Shown: positions 63,991 through 64,000 of the stretch, one piece after another | How positions within the stretch are numbered: position 1 is the first letter of the stretch | Layout: each line of letters begins with the position of its first letter | Assembly (NCBI RefSeq): GCF_038419845.1 | Contig: NZ_JBCAQT010000019.1 | Coordinates: 1-64,000 of the forward strand | Source of the DNA: Marinimicrobium sp038419845 | GTDB lineage: Bacteria > Pseudomonadota > Gammaproteobacteria > Pseudomonadales > Cellvibrionaceae | Length of the DNA: 64,000 nucleotides | Direction of reading: 5' to 3' | The notes under the pieces: generated by a model | Seen by the model: only the letters and a program-made list of their open reading frames with translations | What the model was told of the DNA's origin: nothing | Databases searched by the model: none | Position numbers and translations under genes: made by a program

Positions 63991-64000
63991 ATGACCGATA
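63991..64000 (+). CDS. Start of a further gene, cut by the window edge
   Basis: An ATG at 63991 is preceded by aggag with a 7-base gap (63979-63983). Only three codons are visible, so nothing can be said about the product. Confidence 0.4.

Overview
The window looks like part of the chromosome of a marine or soil polysaccharide-degrading gammaproteobacterium of the Cellvibrionales/Alteromonadales kind (Saccharophagus, Marinimicrobium, Simiduia-like). The reasons are four very large TonB-dependent receptors of the TonB-Xanth-Caul type, many secreted lyases and hydrolases carried as lipoproteins, and a GlcNAc catabolic set of the Shewanella/Xanthomonas kind (NagK, NagP, NagA, NagB-II, LacI-type NagR). 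No rRNA, tRNA or CRISPR array was seen. This taxonomic placement is inference from gene content only.

Region 1 (1-34 kb) is a rhamnogalacturonan-I (pectin hairy region) utilization island, GC-rich throughout. It begins just after the 3' end of a group II intron. It holds two outer-membrane receptors (217-3264, 11170-14067), a multi-domain PL11 endo-lyase lipoprotein (3967-7860), a complete DctPQM TRAP transporter (8115-11031) and a single-domain rhamnulose-1-phosphate aldolase (14229-15539). A seven-gene plus-strand operon (15729-30008) follows: PL26 exo-lyase, cytoplasmic GH105, RhaM, DUF1961 lipoprotein, GH31, a second PL26, and a GH115-CE12 fusion. A convergent minus-strand set (30010-33941) encodes an exported GH105, a TIM-barrel isomerase/epimerase and a double-domain CE12 esterase. 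The inferred flow is: esterases deacetylate, PL11 cuts RG-I, receptors import oligomers, PL26 and GH105 reduce them to rhamnose and unsaturated galacturonate, TRAP or other carriers move products inward, and RhaM and the aldolase feed rhamnose catabolism. No dedicated regulator, rhamnose isomerase or rhamnulokinase lies in the window.

Region 2 (34-48.3 kb) is mixed housekeeping and accessory sequence: a Fur-box-controlled siderophore receptor, a membrane diguanylate cyclase, a MerR/TipAS-type regulator, an ABC exporter inactivated by a stop codon, a conserved protein of uncertain function, a remnant of an endonuclease/exonuclease/phosphatase gene followed by clsB and ybhN, two uncharacterized secreted proteins and a UbiA-family prenyltransferase.

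Region 3 (48.3-64 kb) is visibly more AT-rich and forms a GlcNAc/chitooligosaccharide regulon. nagK-nagP, a TonB receptor, nagB-nagA and a second TonB receptor each have the palindrome gacaacgttgtc upstream. In three of the four cases it overlaps the -35 of a promoter with an 18-bp spacer. The LacI-type regulator NagR is encoded in the middle. A SPOR-like plus phosphodiester-glycosidase protein follows the last receptor, and another gene starts at the window edge.
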